Under the pieces are notes generated by a model. The model had not been told where the DNA came from, did not search any database, and saw only the letters and a program-made list of their open reading frames with translations. A DNA stretch of 5,501 bases. Source: Gammaproteobacteria bacterium (lineage in GTDB: Bacteria > Pseudomonadota > Gammaproteobacteria > Chromatiales > Chromatiaceae). The stretch covers positions 1-5,501 of the forward strand of contig JAJRUY010000152.1 in the NCBI GenBank assembly GCA_024277555.1. The letters are read 5' to 3'. Positions 5,145 to 5,501 of the stretch are shown piece after piece (the stretch's first letter is position 1; each line of letters starts with the position of its first letter). The position numbers and the translations under genes were made by a program.

Positions 5145-5453
5145 ATGAAAAAAATCATCGTGATCGCGGCGCTGGCCGCCGGCATGGGTTCTTTTGGTTC
5201 AGCGGCAGCTGCGGGTGATGTGGCTGCGGGCAAGGCAAAAGCCGGCGTATGTGTCGCCTGCCATGGCGCTGCCGGCATCAGCCCCAATGCACTGTGGCCA
5301 AACCTGGCCGGTCAGCATGCAGATTATATGGTCAAGCAACTGAAAGCATTCAAGGCCGGTACGCGCAAGGATCCTTTGATGTCTCCGCAGGCGGCCCAGC
5401 TCTCTGATCAAGACATGGAAAACCTGGCGGCATACTTTGCCAGCCTGAAGTAA
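5145..5453 (+). CDS. Periplasmic class I monohaem cytochrome c (c553/c4-like)
   Basis: A 102-aa electron carrier. Residues 1-23 form a Sec signal peptide (MKK start, hydrophobic core, AAAA|GD cut site). The mature protein of about 79 residues has one haem-binding site C36-V-A-C39-H40 and a likely axial methionine M79 in PLMSPQAAQL, followed by the C-terminal helix LSDQDMENLAAYFASL typical of c4/c5/c553-like domains. The NLAGQHADYMVKQLKAF stretch (53-69) is also characteristic of that group. It probably shuttles electrons in the periplasm between a quinol-oxidising complex and an oxidase or other reductase. The exact partner cannot be told here. Start: ATG at 5145 with AGGAG at 5133-5137 and 7-nt spacing. 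It has its own promoter and terminator, so it is a single-gene unit. Confidence 0.94.
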   Translation: MKKIIVIAALAAGMGSFGSAAAAGDVAAGKAKAGVCVACHGAAGISPNALWPNLAGQHADYMVKQLKAFKAGTRKDPLMSPQAAQLSDQDMENLAAYFASLK

Positions 5454-5463
5454 GTTGAACCAG

Positions 5464-5498
5464 AAACAGGGAGCAGCCGAGCGCTCCCTGTTTTTTTT
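5464..5498 (+). terminator. Strong intrinsic terminator of the cytochrome c gene
   Basis: AAACAGGGAGC (5464-5474) pairs perfectly with GCTCCCTGTTT (5483-5493): an 8-bp GC-rich core extended by three A-T pairs, with an 8-nt loop. The right arm runs into eight T residues (5491-5498). It starts 10 bases after the stop codon. This is a textbook Rho-independent terminator. The A-tract on the left could allow weak function on the opposite strand too. Confidence 0.93.
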
Positions 5499-5501
5499 GC
5501 A

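Noticed and set aside
1..5501. CRISPR array, transposon ends, integrase, tRNA or toxin-antitoxin pair
   Set aside because: No regularly spaced repeats, no mobile-element genes or terminal inverted repeats, no tRNA-like cloverleaf and no toxin-antitoxin-type gene pair were found on either strand.

Overview
The window reads as chromosomal DNA from a gammaproteobacterium. The strongest evidence is a close CRP/Vfr-type cAMP receptor protein transcribed divergently from a YhfA-type OsmC protein, a gene pair known from E. coli and Pseudomonas. A Nei-type endonuclease VIII, a DsbB and a small monohaem cytochrome c fit the same group. I cannot name the genus. No phage, transposon, tRNA, rRNA or CRISPR signature is visible.

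Layout: 1-609 (+) is the 3' part of nei (DNA glycosylase), cut by the window edge. 610-1263 (-) is crp, whose stop codon abuts that of nei with no spacer. 1264-1404 is the crp/yhfA divergent promoter region. 1405-1824 (+) is yhfA. 1825-1877 is a short convergent gap holding an inverted repeat. 2659 down to 1878 (-) is a two-gene operon: a secreted 96-aa EF-hand protein, then dsbB, joined by a TAATG stop/start overlap with a small hairpin over the dsbB ribosome binding site. 2660-3315 is a 656-base stretch with no convincing gene. It holds a candidate extended -10 promoter, a possible 22-codon leader ORF inside a foldable element, and two further hairpin regions. 3316-4965 (+) encodes a two-TM membrane protein with a degenerate GGDEF domain (I-site kept) and an EAL domain that looks catalytically complete, so probably a c-di-GMP phosphodiesterase. 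4966-5144 carries a good sigma-70-type promoter. 5145-5453 (+) is a periplasmic class I cytochrome c, followed by a strong intrinsic terminator at the window end.

Functional picture: this is mostly housekeeping and envelope or signalling biology. It includes base-excision repair (nei), cAMP-dependent global regulation (crp), periplasmic disulfide formation (dsbB with a secreted Ca-binding-type partner), c-di-GMP turnover and periplasmic electron transfer. I find no evidence for a dramatic new system. The least explained parts are the long leader of the GGDEF-EAL gene, the EF-hand/dsbB coupling, the Nei zinc finger lacking its usual arginine, and the six-proline run at the start of Crp.
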